Shown piece by piece: positions 48,033 to 60,995 of a stretch of 64,000 bases of DNA. A program made the translations under genes and the position numbers. This DNA is from Acanthaster planci (lineage: Eukaryota; Echinodermata; Asteroidea; Valvatida; Acanthasteridae). The stretch covers positions 1,153,699 through 1,217,698 of the forward strand of contig NW_019091486.1 in NCBI RefSeq assembly GCF_001949145.1. The letters run 5' to 3'. How positions within the stretch are numbered: the first letter of the stretch is position 1; each line of letters opens with the position of its first letter. A model generated the notes under the pieces. It saw nothing but the letters and a program-made list of their open reading frames with translations. It had not been told where the DNA came from and made no database searches.

Positions 48033-51000
48033 ATGCCGATAACGCAGGAAGATTTCGGACACACCAAGGATGGCCGCCTGGTTGTCAGGTACTCGCTCAG
48101 CAACAAGAATGGAATGGTAGTCAAGATCATCAATTTTGGTGCTGCTGTCACCTCCATTGAGGTGCCTGACCGGGCCGGCAACATCGCTGATGTGGTCTTG
48201 GGATACGACAAACTGGAAGGCAAGGCAATATTTTCTTCTCCTGTGTCACAGGGCTTATTTTTGTTTTTGCTTTCAGTTGACCGTCACAGCCTTCTAGGAT
48301 CCTTCAAAGCCTGTAACAGGTTTTTTGGAAGATTTTGCAGGAATTTGGAAGAGTTCCATGTTCTTACATCAATTATTTTCCACTGTAGTTGTTTATTAGC
48401 CATCACAAAGCGATAACGTGTCCCGTAAGGTCAAATTTAGCGGGGAAAACGTGGAAGCATACTTTACTTTGAAAACGCTCAGAATTTTTCAGGCCCATCT
48501 CATACAGTGTCTCATAGAGTTTGTGCACAAGGTGTCAAGGAATGTCCGGATATGGAACTCTTCCCTAAGACAGTCAAGGAACAGTCTTGCAACCACATAC
48601 AAGATACAGCTTTGATGCTCCTTTCGAGTATAGACAGTGTGCTATTGGATTCCTGCAGAGCTGAGGATTTTGGAAGATTCAGGAAGGTCCCTAGTTAGTC
48701 ACTTTGGCCTTTTATTTTCTTTGCTTTCTCATGCATGGCCTTTGATCCTCTCATCAAGAGGGCGTTTAGTGTTTCTCATCCAAGCAGACAAGTTCTGTCT
48801 CTGCTGCATTTGATTAATGCCTGTGGAGTGCCTTATCACAGATACATGTATCAATGCACCTCACAATGAGTAAGGCACCCAGGGGCCGATTTCACAAAAG
48901 TCATCTTGTCGTGCAACTCATCTTAGGGCTTAAGATGAGTCCCAAGTCTAAGATTGATCTTTGCTAAGAAGGGTTCCAAGATCGATTTCACCAAACCCAT
49001 CTTTAAGAAAGACTGGTCATACATGTAACTGGAAATTGGTTGGTTGTTTCACTTTTTGTTGTACTCTTTCACGGAAACAGTCGTTAAAAATAAAGAAAAA
49101 GCCAGAATACGAACGTGTGGCAGAACAGTTGACTCATGTATGCTTCCAATCATTTTGATAATTCCATTTTAAAATGACGAATAGGTTTTCCTGTACTGAT
49201 ATATTTTTTTTGGATTTTGCTTTAATTAAACTACCTGATTGTAAGTGATAACACTTTTCAAGTCTGTTTCTGCAGCTAGTTTTCATCCCACAAAACTGTT
49301 ACATTTATAGCTCTAGCACAATACTCCTCTTTCACTTCCACAATTACATGTACTGCATACATCAATGAGATGATGACCCTCAGACTAATCTTACATTAGG
49401 AAAAGTTCCTGAAGAAGTTAGGACTTGTGAACGCGTCCTCAAGTTTAGTGACATTGATCCTAAGACGAGTTGTAAGATAAGATAAGTTACTCCTCGTAAG
49501 ACACGTCTTAGCGTTTCATGAAATTTGTCCCTGCAGGTCCTTTTAGGCCATGATTAAGTTAAGTTTTTCAATGGCAGCTCAAGGTCAGCACAGTTCGACC
49601 CATACCCTCACAGGCTCTTTTTTGTGGTGGGGGGGATGGTCCCCTATCCCCATTGGCCACCCCATCCATCCTTACTTACAGCTATGGTACCTGTGAAGTT
49701 CAAATGCGTATACCATCACACAAGGGTGAATACAGCAGCAACTGACCATTCCATTTTGAAACTACGAAGGATTTTCTTTTTTTCCCTAACAAAATGTCCT
49801 AATCTCTAATAACTTCACTCCATCCCCCAAATCTAAATTAAATATGATGTTCTCCTCTTGACAAGGGAAAAACATTTTGACATTCCAACACTGTTGACTG
49901 GAAATCCAATCTGACATGACAAGATTTCAAGTTAGAGAAATGCATCACTCTTTAATTAACTGGACATAAATCCAATCCCATCCCCCTTTTAATCCTCTAT
50001 TTACACGTAACTACCTTTAGTTTCTAGTTTTGTAAAGTTTCTTTTGTGTTTATCAACTTCTGTCAGTATCCTCTCCAAGAGGGAACAAAAGAGAGCGCAT
50101 GTTTAAATAAAATTGACAGTCCTTTCTTACAAATTTACCGCATAGGCGTGAAAGTTTATGACCGTTTGGCACGGGGCACGCTGAATACGCACATCAAATT
50201 GATGACGGAATGTATGTCTTTGCGAGCACACCGAAAGCGTGCAAGAACCCGATGCTAAAACTTTGTACTAGTCTGTCTACCTTTTGCTGCCGAGGGTGCA
50301 CTTTAACTCGGGGCAGATTGGAATAATTTTTATCATGCGTTTTTTTTTGCTGTTGTTTGTCCTGTATTCGTATGTATCCTCCTTTTTCCCTGGTGTAGCT
50401 TGATATTTGTTAATGTTCTACTTAAGATTTTGTGGCTACAATTCAGCCTGCGGCTGTGTTGGTCTGTTGTAATATACCATTAATCATTCATTATGGAGGT
50501 ATTTATACATAGTGCACCACACTTCTGAAGTGTTTCCTTATAAATGCTCACTTTGTGGGTCTCCACAGGCTATGAAACGGGTGCATTTTACCACGGGATA
50601 GTCGTTGGACGGGTTGCCAACAGAATCGCGAAGGGACGATTCGTAATTGACGGAAAGGAATATCAGTTGGAGACAAACAACGGGCCCAACCATCTGCACG
50701 GTGGCTTCAAAGGATTTGGACTGGTGAGTGCAAAGTTGAGATGACAGAAAGAGCTAGGCCCTGTATAGATCTCCCTCATCTTTGTAGAAAACTTACAACT
50801 GTGTATAGAACGCCCAAAGGTGCATGTACGGTACATGTAATGTGCAACTGTTCAGTACCTATGCACATGCTGATTCAAATGTCTTCCAAACTAGCTGATG
50901 GGTGCCATAAAAATTTGAAGTAAAGAATTCCAGATGCAAATGGCAATCTGTAGGAAGTGACGTCATTTGAGAGAGACCTTTTCATCTAGAGAACCAACTT

Positions 51001-54000
51001 CCCACTCAGTCAGGGAATGCTATGAGGCATCATGGTACAGACGTTTTATATACACTGTAACTTGCACATTTGCGGAATACATTGGTCCTTGGAGTAACCC
51101 TGCAGGAGTATAGGGGAGATTTGATAGGATAGAGGAAGGTAAACCAAAGCCACTATTACGTCCCTTTAAGGTCAAAGCCTCTTGAAAGCGGAAAGAGTGT
51201 TTAATTGGTTTCCTTCACAATAGTGGATTGTGGAGGATTCCAGGTGATTCTTGGTGAAAATACCTTCAGAATTAGGGTTTGAAATACCTGAAAAAAGATG
51301 TCACTTTTTACTTTCTTGTGCATTTCCTTTATAACTTCTCTGCCCATCATTGCACATGTAGCCTCATCAATTAGGAAGACTGAGACTGAATCATTTTGAG
51401 TCCCAAAGTAGGATGAATAATTCTTCATTTTGTAAATTTATTTCTTGTCCTAACTGTACCCTTCTCAAGGATGGGTGCTTTGTGTGAGAGTACACTGAAA
51501 TCGAAAAAGTACATACAGTGGAATGTTGCTATACCGAATACCGCGATACCGAACATTCGAACATCGTCCTTGGCTCCCAATATTTTGTGCACAAAACCTA
51601 CCGAACATTATGTAGCTGCAAATCAACCGAGATTCGCCACAGCATGCATCAGAGATCAATCAATCAATCATAGTATTTCAAGAGGGTGCACCTAGGTTAG
51701 ACAAGAGAGGGCACTATTTAATATGGCAACAAAACGGTCGGCAGTTAAATTTCGCTATTCTGAATGGCCGCTGTACTGAACATTTAACGTGGACCCCGAA
51801 GTGTTCGTTGTAGCGGTGTGCCACAGTACTCCAATCAAATAATGCAGTGAAAACCATATTGGCCTTGCACTTCTGAATGGACAGGGTCTTGGCTTTCTTC
51901 TATACAAATAGATGCTATGGAATGCCACAGTGGAGGGATCCACCCTCAAACTGACTCGTGTAAGCCCAGACGGTGAGCAGTGCTACCCCGGTGAGATGAC
52001 AGTGGAGGTCAGGTACGAGCTGACCGATGAGAACATCCTCAATGTGGTGTACTCGGCCGTCACCACGGCGCCGACTCCCATCAATCTGACTAACCATTCC
52101 TACTTCAACCTGGCCGGGCATGTAAGTCAGTTTTCTTGGTCTATCTTGTTTCTTCCCCCAAGCATGTTTCATCTCAAGGCCGTGCACTGCCTGAGTACTA
52201 GTCAGATTTGTCAGAATATTTCCATACTCCATCTTGGAGTGGCCCCTTGCACAGTGCTGTGTAAAGTAAAGCTCATCCAAACTCAGCAGCAGATGCCAGA
52301 TTATTTGGAACAGTAACTTTTTGTCTGTAGAAATTGAACGTACGTCAGTCAAACGATCATGTACGATCATCCATCCCAGCAAAGGTTAAAAGCTGTTGAA
52401 AATATTTGAAAACTGACACCCTTGGCAAGTTCAATAAGGACCATAGTTAACCATAGTTGGACTAACTCTGATGGAACGCACGCTAGTCATCAATGGTTGG
52501 ACTAGTCTAGTCAGCTATTGGGGACCAGCCTATCGAGGTTGGGCTCATCATTGGTTGTCATAAATTGTATTTAAAAGCACAGTGCAGAGAGGTCTAGTTA
52601 TCAGAAAAGTGCTGGAAAATCAGTTTATCGCCAATAAACGACCATGATCACTTTTATTGTTGCTGTTTTGCCCTTCCAGCGTCCTCTTTTTGTCTCCTTC
52701 TGCCTAATGATCTGACAAGAGTTGACTAGGGTTGTTCGCACTTCAACTTCACAGCACATGCGCTAGGTTACGGTACATCAGGAACCAACCACTACTTAAC
52801 TAGTCTTCCTTGATTGAATTCGCCCCTTGGTGGTATCTGAGGCCATTTTGGAAGGGACTGTGAAGAGTTGTATTAACCCGTAACCTTCCCCAACCACACA
52901 GAATTAACAGAAGTAAAGTGTTTAATTCTGTGGGGATAGGTCTGGTAGGCCCATAACAGCTGGCTTTTGCATTGGGTTTGGCATACCTCAGAAAAACAAA
53001 GTCCAATAGCCGCTGTGCACAAAGTCCCATATGGATGTTTAACTTTGTGTGAATGGGGAAGGTTAGGGCCAGCAACCCTTAGGGGGTTGGGTTTAAAGAT
53101 TTATGTTTAATTTAAAACATCGGGGAGGGGGCCTTTTAAATTTTAATATCTCCTTTTCTTTTGCTCTTGAAACTAGAATGGTGACACAATTAAACAGCAC
53201 CAAATTAGCATTGATGCTGACCGTTACATTCCTGTCAGTGATGAGCTCATTCCAATAGGTAACTCTCCAGAATCCTTCTCATTTCTCTCCGTAGTTAATC
53301 AGGCATATTTCAGCCCTTACAAGGAGCAAAGCACCATGAAGGGAATTCTTGCTGGGCAAAGGCAAAAAAATTAAATTGTTTCATCGTGAAATGATACCAA
53401 CAAACCTAGGGTTTATTTTGGTGGTAGAAACCAGCAACTGTTTTGGTTGTTTCTTAATGGTAGGTTTTTGGGCACTTATAAGTTTTTTCAAGAATAATGC
53501 TTGGTGATATACCTGAAGTACTCAAATTCTCAAAGCAATTAACCAACCAAAAAACCCAACAACAACCAAATGACATTGTATTTGGAGTTTTGCCTTCCCT
53601 GGACATCTTCGGTTTTCTCAAAGGGCTGGTAAAAAAAATTAACAAGCCTAATAAGCCATTTGCATGTTAGATTTGAATAAAATCAGGTACACTGAGTTAT
53701 CTGATTGCACATAAACATAACGATTTGAATTCTCCAAACTGAAGACACTGTTGCCATACGTCGTGATTTGGAACAAGCTTTTGCATAGCGACCACCATCT
53801 CTGGAATGGACTGGTTCCTTTGTGCTCTTTGTATCTATCGTGAACAGTGTATTGTGGCAAGGCGTCTCTTACATAGCTAAGCAAAAGCTTGCTCCGAATC
53901 ATGAGGTATAGCAACAGTGGTTTTAGTATGGAGAATTCAAGTTCTTATGTTCACATGAATTTTAAGAACTCAGTGTGCCAGATTTTGGTCAAAGTTAACT

Positions 54001-56877
54001 CACAAAAGTCTTATTGGATGGGACTAACGAAGTCACCAACCCGCAGATTCCTGCTATGGAGTGCAGATATCTGACTACTTGACCACCGACATTTGGTTGT
54101 GACCGCCATAATCACCCCTACTCCAGTACATGTAGTTTAAAGGAGGATTTGGGATTATTGTTTGGCAGGTGAAATGGCACCTGTGAAGGACACTGTCTTT
54201 GATCTGAGAGAGCAAGTGGAACTGGCCGATCGCATCAGGGATGCCCCTGGGGGAGGCATCGACCACAGCTTCTGCCTCAATGTCCCATCCCTTGACAAGC
54301 CTTCAATCAAGTAAGTCACAGGAAAGATATCTCAGGGTCTAAATATCTTTCTGGCACATCCCCCCCCCCACACAATCCCTTTGGCAGTTTTCACTGTCTG
54401 GCATATGTTTCCATGATCCCTGCTAAGTTGGTCATAGTAGTTGTGCATTCTGTAGATCATTTCAAAGCTCCATTTGGTCATGTAAGACATGAGGGTTCAC
54501 ATTGTGGATGGCCGGTGAGTTTTAAAGGCTGAAGGCGAAACTGAGATTTCAGAAAATGGTCAAAATTGAGGTCACAGTGATCAGTCCTTCTCCCCCATTA
54601 CCCTGTTGCAGCAGAAATTACGCCAAATCTTGTTGGATTGACAAAGGTCAGAGTTAGACTGTATAAACAAGTATGACCTTGTGCATTGTTGTAGACAAGA
54701 CCTCATCAGACGAGGACTCATAAGAGCATTACAAGACCAATGCAAGACCTCCGGTCTGAACTCAAGTCACAGGTCGTTCCAATGAACAGCTACAACAAGC
54801 ATTCCTTTCTCTTTGTTCACCCTGGCACTTGTTCAGGACTAGCCCAGTGAATGGTCTTAGACTGGTCTATCTTGTGGCTGGTTTTGCAATGGTCTTGATC
54901 ACAACCTTGATCCTGTGTAGTTTCGACCCTTGACCTTCCTGTGAATGCCCCTTTTTGATTGCAGGTTGGTGGATCCCGCCACTGGCCGCTCCCTGGAGGT
55001 GTCCACCACCCAGCCCGGTGTGCATTTCTACACGGGGAACTTCCTGGACGGCTCGGAGGTTGGCAAGAAGGACATCTTCTATCCAAAGCACGGCGGCCTG
55101 TGCCTGGAGACAGGCAACTTCCCGGACGCCATCAATCAGGTGAGTAGCTAGGCATCCTTGATGTTCAGCATGGACTGCGGGGTCAGTCTTCTAACATTTG
55201 CAAATATTTGTCCTCTCTCTGTGCCCTTTTCACCCCAATGTATCTGTTCCTCTTGCTGGTGAAACAGAGAGGTTGGGTCAGCAATCAAATGCTGTTGATA
55301 TGATTTACCTGTTGCCTGTGGAATCAACTGCCAATTCCACGTGAATTTTCAGCCTCTTTCTATGGCTCGCTCACCCCATCCTGACAGAAAAGTTGGGTTT
55401 AAATGTTGCTTACATGATCAGTCTCCTGTCGCATGCAAGTATCCACCCTTTGTCCGTGCCTCGCCCATTCAAAAGGGAGATCAAGAACCCCATTTTTTTT
55501 GGGGGGGGAGGGGGAGTTTTGGAAGTATTTGATGTTAGCTTTGATGGCCTTCATGAGGGGTACTGGCATGGCTGTAACTTTGTGGCTCTTTACATGCTTT
55601 TGAAAGGAAACCAAACAGAAACGCAAATCTCCTTCCTCTCATTATTTTGATTAATTCTGCCTCTTGTTTGAGGTACCATGGCCCTACCTGGTACCCCGCT
55701 ACTGATCCACCACTGGCCCACTCCTTCCCTTTCAATACCTCTGACCAGTGACAGAGTTGTTCAGTTGACAAGCAAATGGCATTGGCATTACATGCCTGTT
55801 GTTTACATGCCACACGTTTCCTATCTTGTGCAAATATTCAGTCTCTAGGCCCCCCCTTCCTAATCTGTTCTGTTCACCCTGGAGACTGGGTCAACAACCC
55901 AATGCCATAGAGTACCGAAGTGAATACGTCACGAGCACAATTAGCATGTAAAAGGCATTAGCGCGAGAACCAGCGCATGAACCAACACGCACGTACTCAT
56001 TCGTTTGCACTGCACTTTCTGGTTCACAGTGACGTCACACTTCGCGACTCTATTAATGTTGTACACCTGTTGCCTTCCTGGTCAGTTCCCCGTCTTCTGT
56101 AGATACCTACCTTCTCTCTGTGCCTTGCCAAGCCTTATTTCTTCCTCTCCCCATGGGCAGAGGTTGGGTGGACAAATGAATGTCACTGATTTCATGCCTG
56201 TTACCTATGCGTTCAGTCTTCCGTTTTCAATGCACGTATTTACCCTCTGTCTATGCTCCACCAACCCCTATCCCCTATCTGTACCTGTTACACATGTCAA
56301 ATTGGGTCGACAAGTGTTTGCCATTGATGTTGTTCGCCTGTTGCCTCAGTCTTCTATCCCTTGCGAATGTTCACCCTCTCTCTGCGCCCCACCCACCCCT
56401 ATGCTCCATAGATGGTGACAGACATATTTGGCCGACAACTCGATAGGGTTTCGATCAACTGTAGCACACAGTATTTTGATGTCCATTCTCTTAAATACTT
56501 CTTACCTTCTCACCCTCTTGAGTATATCTAAAGTGTTGCATTCAAATATATTACCGAGGAGAAGCCATTCCTGCGGGGTCATCGCACTCACGTCTTCGTG
56601 TGCAGCGCTCTTTGGCAAGTCACAACACCCTATTAGTTGGAAAGGAGTGTAATGCATGCGCACCACCTGCGTGTGAATAGGACGGCCTCGCAGTAATGGC
56701 TTCTACTTCTTCTCACTGGATTTATCTATATTTCATTTGTATTGTAGCATTTCATTTACATTGCATCACTTTTTATGCATCTTTTGAATTCTTACCCTAC
56801 AGGACAACTTCCCAAATGCCATTTTGAGGCCGGGAGAGAAATATCTGCAAGCAACATCTTTCAAGTTCTCCTGGTAG
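48033..56877 (+). CDS. GALM: Galactose mutarotase (aldose 1-epimerase), 341 aa, 7 exons
   Basis: Exons: 48033-48219, 50569-50723, 51912-52121, 53177-53258, 54169-54310, 54965-55139, 56803-56877. All phases agree and the 341 residues match the usual GALM length. The cytosolic enzyme interconverts alpha- and beta-D-galactose (and glucose) and feeds the Leloir pathway. The fold is a beta-sandwich. Active-site residues stand where the family has them: Arg81 (VANRIAKG), His106 (NHLHGG), His176 (TNHSYFNLAG, general acid), Asp243 (GGGIDHSF) and Glu307 (GGLCLETGNFPD, general base). The start is the ATG at 48033, giving MPITQEDFGHTKDG. The first intron uses a GC donor. The third residue group of exon 3 begins MLWN and joins exon 2 directly. 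Introns carry an AGGGGCCGATTTCAC MITE, a foldback copy and a GTGTTGTA-family copy. No poly(A) signal was identified near the stop. The gene looks intact. Confidence 0.96.
48220..48221 (+). other. GC splice donor of GALM intron 1
   Basis: The exon ends GGAAG and is followed by GCAAGG; no GT is present that would keep the frame. The acceptor CTCCACAG at 50561-50568 then supplies GC, so the split codon becomes GGC (glycine) and the protein reads GYDKLE-G-YETGAF, as expected. GC-AG introns are a rare but normal class. Confidence 0.88.
48881..49532. mobile_element. MITE with AGGGGCCGATTTCAC ends (652 bp) in GALM intron 1
   Basis: The left end AGGGGCCGATTTCACAAAAG faces AGGGACAAATTTCATGAAAC read inward from the right end. 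Inner blocks of CTTAAGATGAGT / TCTTAGG type pair across the element. There is no coding frame. The target duplication is unclear (GCACCC against GCAGGT). Confidence 0.75.
53650..54015 (-). mobile_element. Foldback element, copy 2 (366 bp)
   Basis: Same family as 6135-6499 but inverted: the centre reads as its reverse complement. The left end is AATAAGCCATTTG and the right end reads AATAAGACTTTTGTGAGT on the minus strand, so the ends are AATAAG-type inverted repeats. It lies in the galactose mutarotase intron between the exons ending at 53258 and starting at 54169. It encodes nothing. Confidence 0.85.
54683..54905 (-). mobile_element. GTGTTGTA-ended dispersed element, copy 4 (inverted)
   Basis: Minus-strand reading gives GTGACTTGAGTTCAGACC-type sequence and GGTCTTGTCTACAACAATG, matching copies 3 and 5. 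It contains no insert at the place where copies 3 and 5 carry TTAA elements. It lies in the GALM intron before the exon at 54965. Confidence 0.65.
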
Positions 56878-57296
56878 AAGAGTTGCGCTGCCCTGTGGTT
56901 GCTGCTCCAAGCAGCCCTTCTTTCAATCCGTTGCCTTCAAACTTGAAATATTTCTCATCTTCTATTTTTAATGCAGCAAATGAGATGTGAAGTCCAACTG
57001 AGTGACACTGATATATTTTTGCATACATTGGACTAATGAACAAAGGGTTCCGTAATTGCTGATTTAACAACAACAAAAAAACAGCAGAATCCTTGGAATC
57101 AAAGATATTTCAAAGTCTGTCAAAAATCATGTCCTGATTATAAGTAAGAGGTCCAATACACTGCTGGTGAATTTTGAGAATTTTTTTGTGTATTTTTGGA
57201 TCACTTTAGACTTATATTGGTGCTGGTATGGAAAACCCTGAAATATTACTGTGTATGCTGTAGGGCCACTTTAGGAAAATTTTAGCAATTAAGCAA

Positions 57297-57936
57297 GTGT
57301 TGTAGTCGAAATCATCACAAGACCAGTCACAAGTAACAACTTGAACAGTGACAAAGGAATGCTGCAGTTCGTTTAGCTGGTGACTTGAATTTAGACTGGA
57401 GGTCTTGTCTTGGTCATGTATGTGTTGGACTTGTTTGGTCTTATGAAGGTCTTAAAGGGTAGCTGCAATCAATTTTTGTTATTTCAAACCTCCAAAATGC
57501 ACCTTTGTGCCTCAGTTAACCTCATTTTCAACTTTAGTTTCATTATTTCAAAGGGTATTTTAATGCCTTTTGGGTATTTATGCTGACTATTTTCATATTC
57601 ATGAGCAAAACTGTGATGTCATCTCAGGAAGAAGTCTCCATGTTACATAAGAAAGCATCAATTTCTCTCTCGGAAGTGTTTTCAGTTTGTAAGTTCTGAC
57701 TTCACAATTTGAGCAGAAACACTTATGCACTGAACCATGCCTTCCCTAGATGATTTCACAGCAACAGCGCCCTCAGTTGTCTGGGAAAGCATGGACTATT
57801 TTAATTTTTTACAAAAATTTGCACTTTTCAGTGCACGTAACCAAATACATTAAAGAAGAGAATAGAGATGCATAAAAATTATGTCTTATAAAAAATTCAT
57901 TGCAGTTTCACTTTAAGAGGTCTTGACTACAACACT
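57297..57936 (+). mobile_element. GTGTTGTA-ended dispersed element, copy 5, split by a second TTAA MITE
   Basis: The left end is AGTGTTGTAGTCGAAATC and the right end, read inward, is AGTGTTGTAGTCAAGACC. The body keeps CACAAGACCAGTCACAAG and GTGACTTGAATTTAGACTGG. The insert at 57456-57912 splits it about 20 bases from its right end. Confidence 0.75.
57456..57912. mobile_element. TTAA-flanked MITE with AGGGTAGCTGCAATC ends (457 bp)
   Basis: TTAA at 57452-57455 and 57913-57916 flanks inverted ends: AGGGTAGCTGCAATCAATTT on the left and AGTGAAACTGCAATGAATTT read inward from the right. The target duplication is of piggyBac type. Its left half is repeated, diverged, at about 63130-63315. It has no transposase frame, and its ends differ from those of the TTAA element at 9106-9447. 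Confidence 0.8.
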
Positions 57937-60900
57937 GTATACTGCTACTAGTGTTTGAAGAAGTTTATGTAACCCATAGAAGAACTAGTGCACTATAGTT
58001 TACCACTCATTCATTCATACTTCAGACAGTTCCTGTCGGTTGAGAGCCCAAATGGATGAACCGACTCGTTGAGAAAATGTCAGGCTTTGACTCTGATTTG
58101 ACCATTTCAAGAAAAATAGGCATTCACGAATGATTTTAATACCAGCCAGGGGCCTTGTGTCGATGGAAGGACCTTGCATTATCATCCCCAGGTCCCTATG
58201 TCCCGTTTGAAGGGTACTAGTTTTAAAACCACTCTGCCTCACTTTTATTCCCCCTGCAACAATCTTCATCACTTTTCTGTTCACAGTTCTTCCCACCTGC
58301 CCTGACGAAATGTTTCCCTACATGTAGTCAATTTATCCTGCCTGTTTGTAGTATAAATTGGTAGTAGGGGACTTAGTTATTAAACTAGGAATTGCTAATA
58401 TAGCAGTTAGCTTTATGGTAAAAGAAAAAGTTTAACGAATCATGAAGCACTGTTGGTTTGGAGAAGATTTCATATACATCTACGTGAAGAAATGCATTCT
58501 AGGCAGGTTTTCTTACCTGAAAACAGTGAACAGTTATCAATACTACAATTCTTGAGATACTGTAATATGGTGGTATAACTTCTCTCTAATATGTTCCACT
58601 GAATGCGTTTTCTATGTTTTGTTTCTTCTTATAAAAGAGAATGGAAAAGATTATGATGATACTGTCAGGAATGTAACTTGAAGATTTGTTAAATCCAGTG
58701 TCATAGACACCGAACATTGGACTACAGTGTTGAATACCGAGGCAGTCGTGCAGAATATGTCAAGCGACTGGTGTGATACATTCGGCCAGTGTTTGACGTG
58801 GCCACTGTAGTGGTTTAGCGTTGGTAGGAATGAGCTGTATTACACTCTCCAGCGAGCCGAGGAATGTTTGTTTAGATGCCACAAGCCTGAGGGGCAGGGA
58901 TATTACAAAATGACATCTTTAAATGACACAGCATGGCTGTGGGAGGGGCTAGGGGGATGCCCCTGTGGAAAAAATTGAAAAATTAAAAAGGGTGAAAAGT
59001 GGAAGGGGGGGGGGTGAAAATCACCCATTTGCTTGACCAAAATACACAAGAAACTTCAACTTTACCGTTCTCGTTGTTAGTTTAGCTGATGAGTGGTTTG
59101 CCCCTTCATTTCCGAAATTCCCCTCCAGAAGGAACATGGTTCCCCCCTGGAAAAAATCTTGCCAAAAACGTGCATGTGACACAGTTGTCCGATACTGTAC
59201 TGTTATTACTACATGTACAGTGCTCATTGTTCCTAGGAATAATGTGCTAATTTCAGAGAATCTTTTGTTCAAATCAAAATAATTTGATCTGTTACTTGAA
59301 TAAAACCTCCTTTTCTTTATGGAACTATAGTGAGCCGTGATGTATGATTTTTGTGCTGCTTTCCGAAATGAATACATGTGTCACAAAATTCATTGTCAAA
59401 GTCAAAGACCCTTTGCAAGGGATCAGCGTTTGCCCCACGTGTCATTTCTAATTTTCGTGTCATGCCTGTAGCCATACACGCATAGCGCTTGCGCACGACA
59501 GCCATCTTCCAGTAACTTCTTTTGTTACGACGGGGTAGCACAAACAGGTCTACTCATGTATCCAAGTGGAACAAAACATCTTACCAGCAAAATGGCTACC
59601 ATGCCCAACCTCTATACTGATGACCAGCCTGTGGAGATAATATTCATGAGATGCAAATGAACTATGCATTTCTCTCTCAACTTTTAAAATATCAATAAAA
59701 GAGAGGAAATGAGATGCATCAATATGAGAGAATAATACGATAGCAAACAAAACACAAAGTAGTTGTGTTAAAACGTTTTTATTTCCAATTTCCAGAAAAG
59801 GAGGGCTCAGGAATAATCCGGTGAAAGAATGTTGCGACAGCAAACAATGTCTCAAAATGGCAAAATGAGTTGTCTTAAAATTTCATTAACTTCATTTTGA
59901 ATATCTCCGATTTTTTTGACAAGGAAGGCACAGGAATCCCACCATGCTTAACGTGCAAATACATGCATCTTTTGGACCGATTTTGGAGATGCTAAAAATC
60001 TTTGAGAAAAGACGTAAAGTGATTGACTCAACCCTGACATCGACCCGTGTGACGTCAGCTAACAGTGTTTAAAACTCTTGAACACTTTTATTCCAATATG
60101 CACCAATTAGGGTTCATAATGAAAACGAAAACCCACGAAATAATGGCTCATTAGTGCATCCACAGTCTAACCTTAGGCTGAATCTATACGATTGTGCGCA
60201 TTTCTACTGGTCCCCGAGGGTAGGGTGGATCGAGGCACTTAAAAGGAAATACTCTCAGATTACCACATTACATTGCCAAGGCACACCTCTAAGAAATGAG
60301 GGGCTCTCAGAAGCAAGCTACAAGTGTGATCATTTCTTCAAGTTAAGTAAAAGTAAGCAGCCGACAACTGCTTGATGTGCATGGAGGGTCACCGAAACCC
60401 ACACGTAACACAAATGGTGTATAATCTGCCACACTTAGTGGCATAAAAAGTATTCAAACGAAAAAAAAAGAAAACAAATTGGTCTAATGAAGGGGTAAAT
60501 ATATATTTAATCGAAATTATCAGTAGGCCTATTTAATATTTCAAAGAAATGGAACTCACTACCAAAGTAGTATCAATATATTTAAATGCTATAAAATAAA
60601 TACTAGAAATATGTCAAAGTTAATTAACCTTCACATCTAAGAAAAAAAACAGTAACCATAAATAATTCTTTTTAAAAATCAGGAACCAACAACCAAATGA
60701 CTGGCAATTCACCAAGACTATATCCAACAAGAATGGAAAAAAACACGACTGCCAACTTCACCAGCATTACATCTGAAACATGCTAACAAAATGAATTAGT
60801 CTCATAAAAGGTTAAATGTTGAATTAAAGCAGTATAATTGCGACTTCATTATTTCCATAGTGCTACCATCAATGCCAAATACTGGTAAATTTAATAAAAT

Positions 60901-60995
60901 AAATTTAAATAAATTTAATCTAATAAAATACTAATATAAAAATTTTACAGAGCACTAGAAATCGTACTACATTAGAAACTAATAGCAAAACCGAT

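Noticed and set aside
52430-52570. Repeated GTTGGACTA-type words in a GALM intron, possible relative of the 4220-4560 element
   Set aside because: Matches are short and out of order; similarity not convincing by eye.
59317-59541. Minus-strand frame with basic N-terminus (MAVVRKRYACMATG)
   Set aside because: No splice-consistent partner exon, no family recognised, amid repeat-rich sequence.
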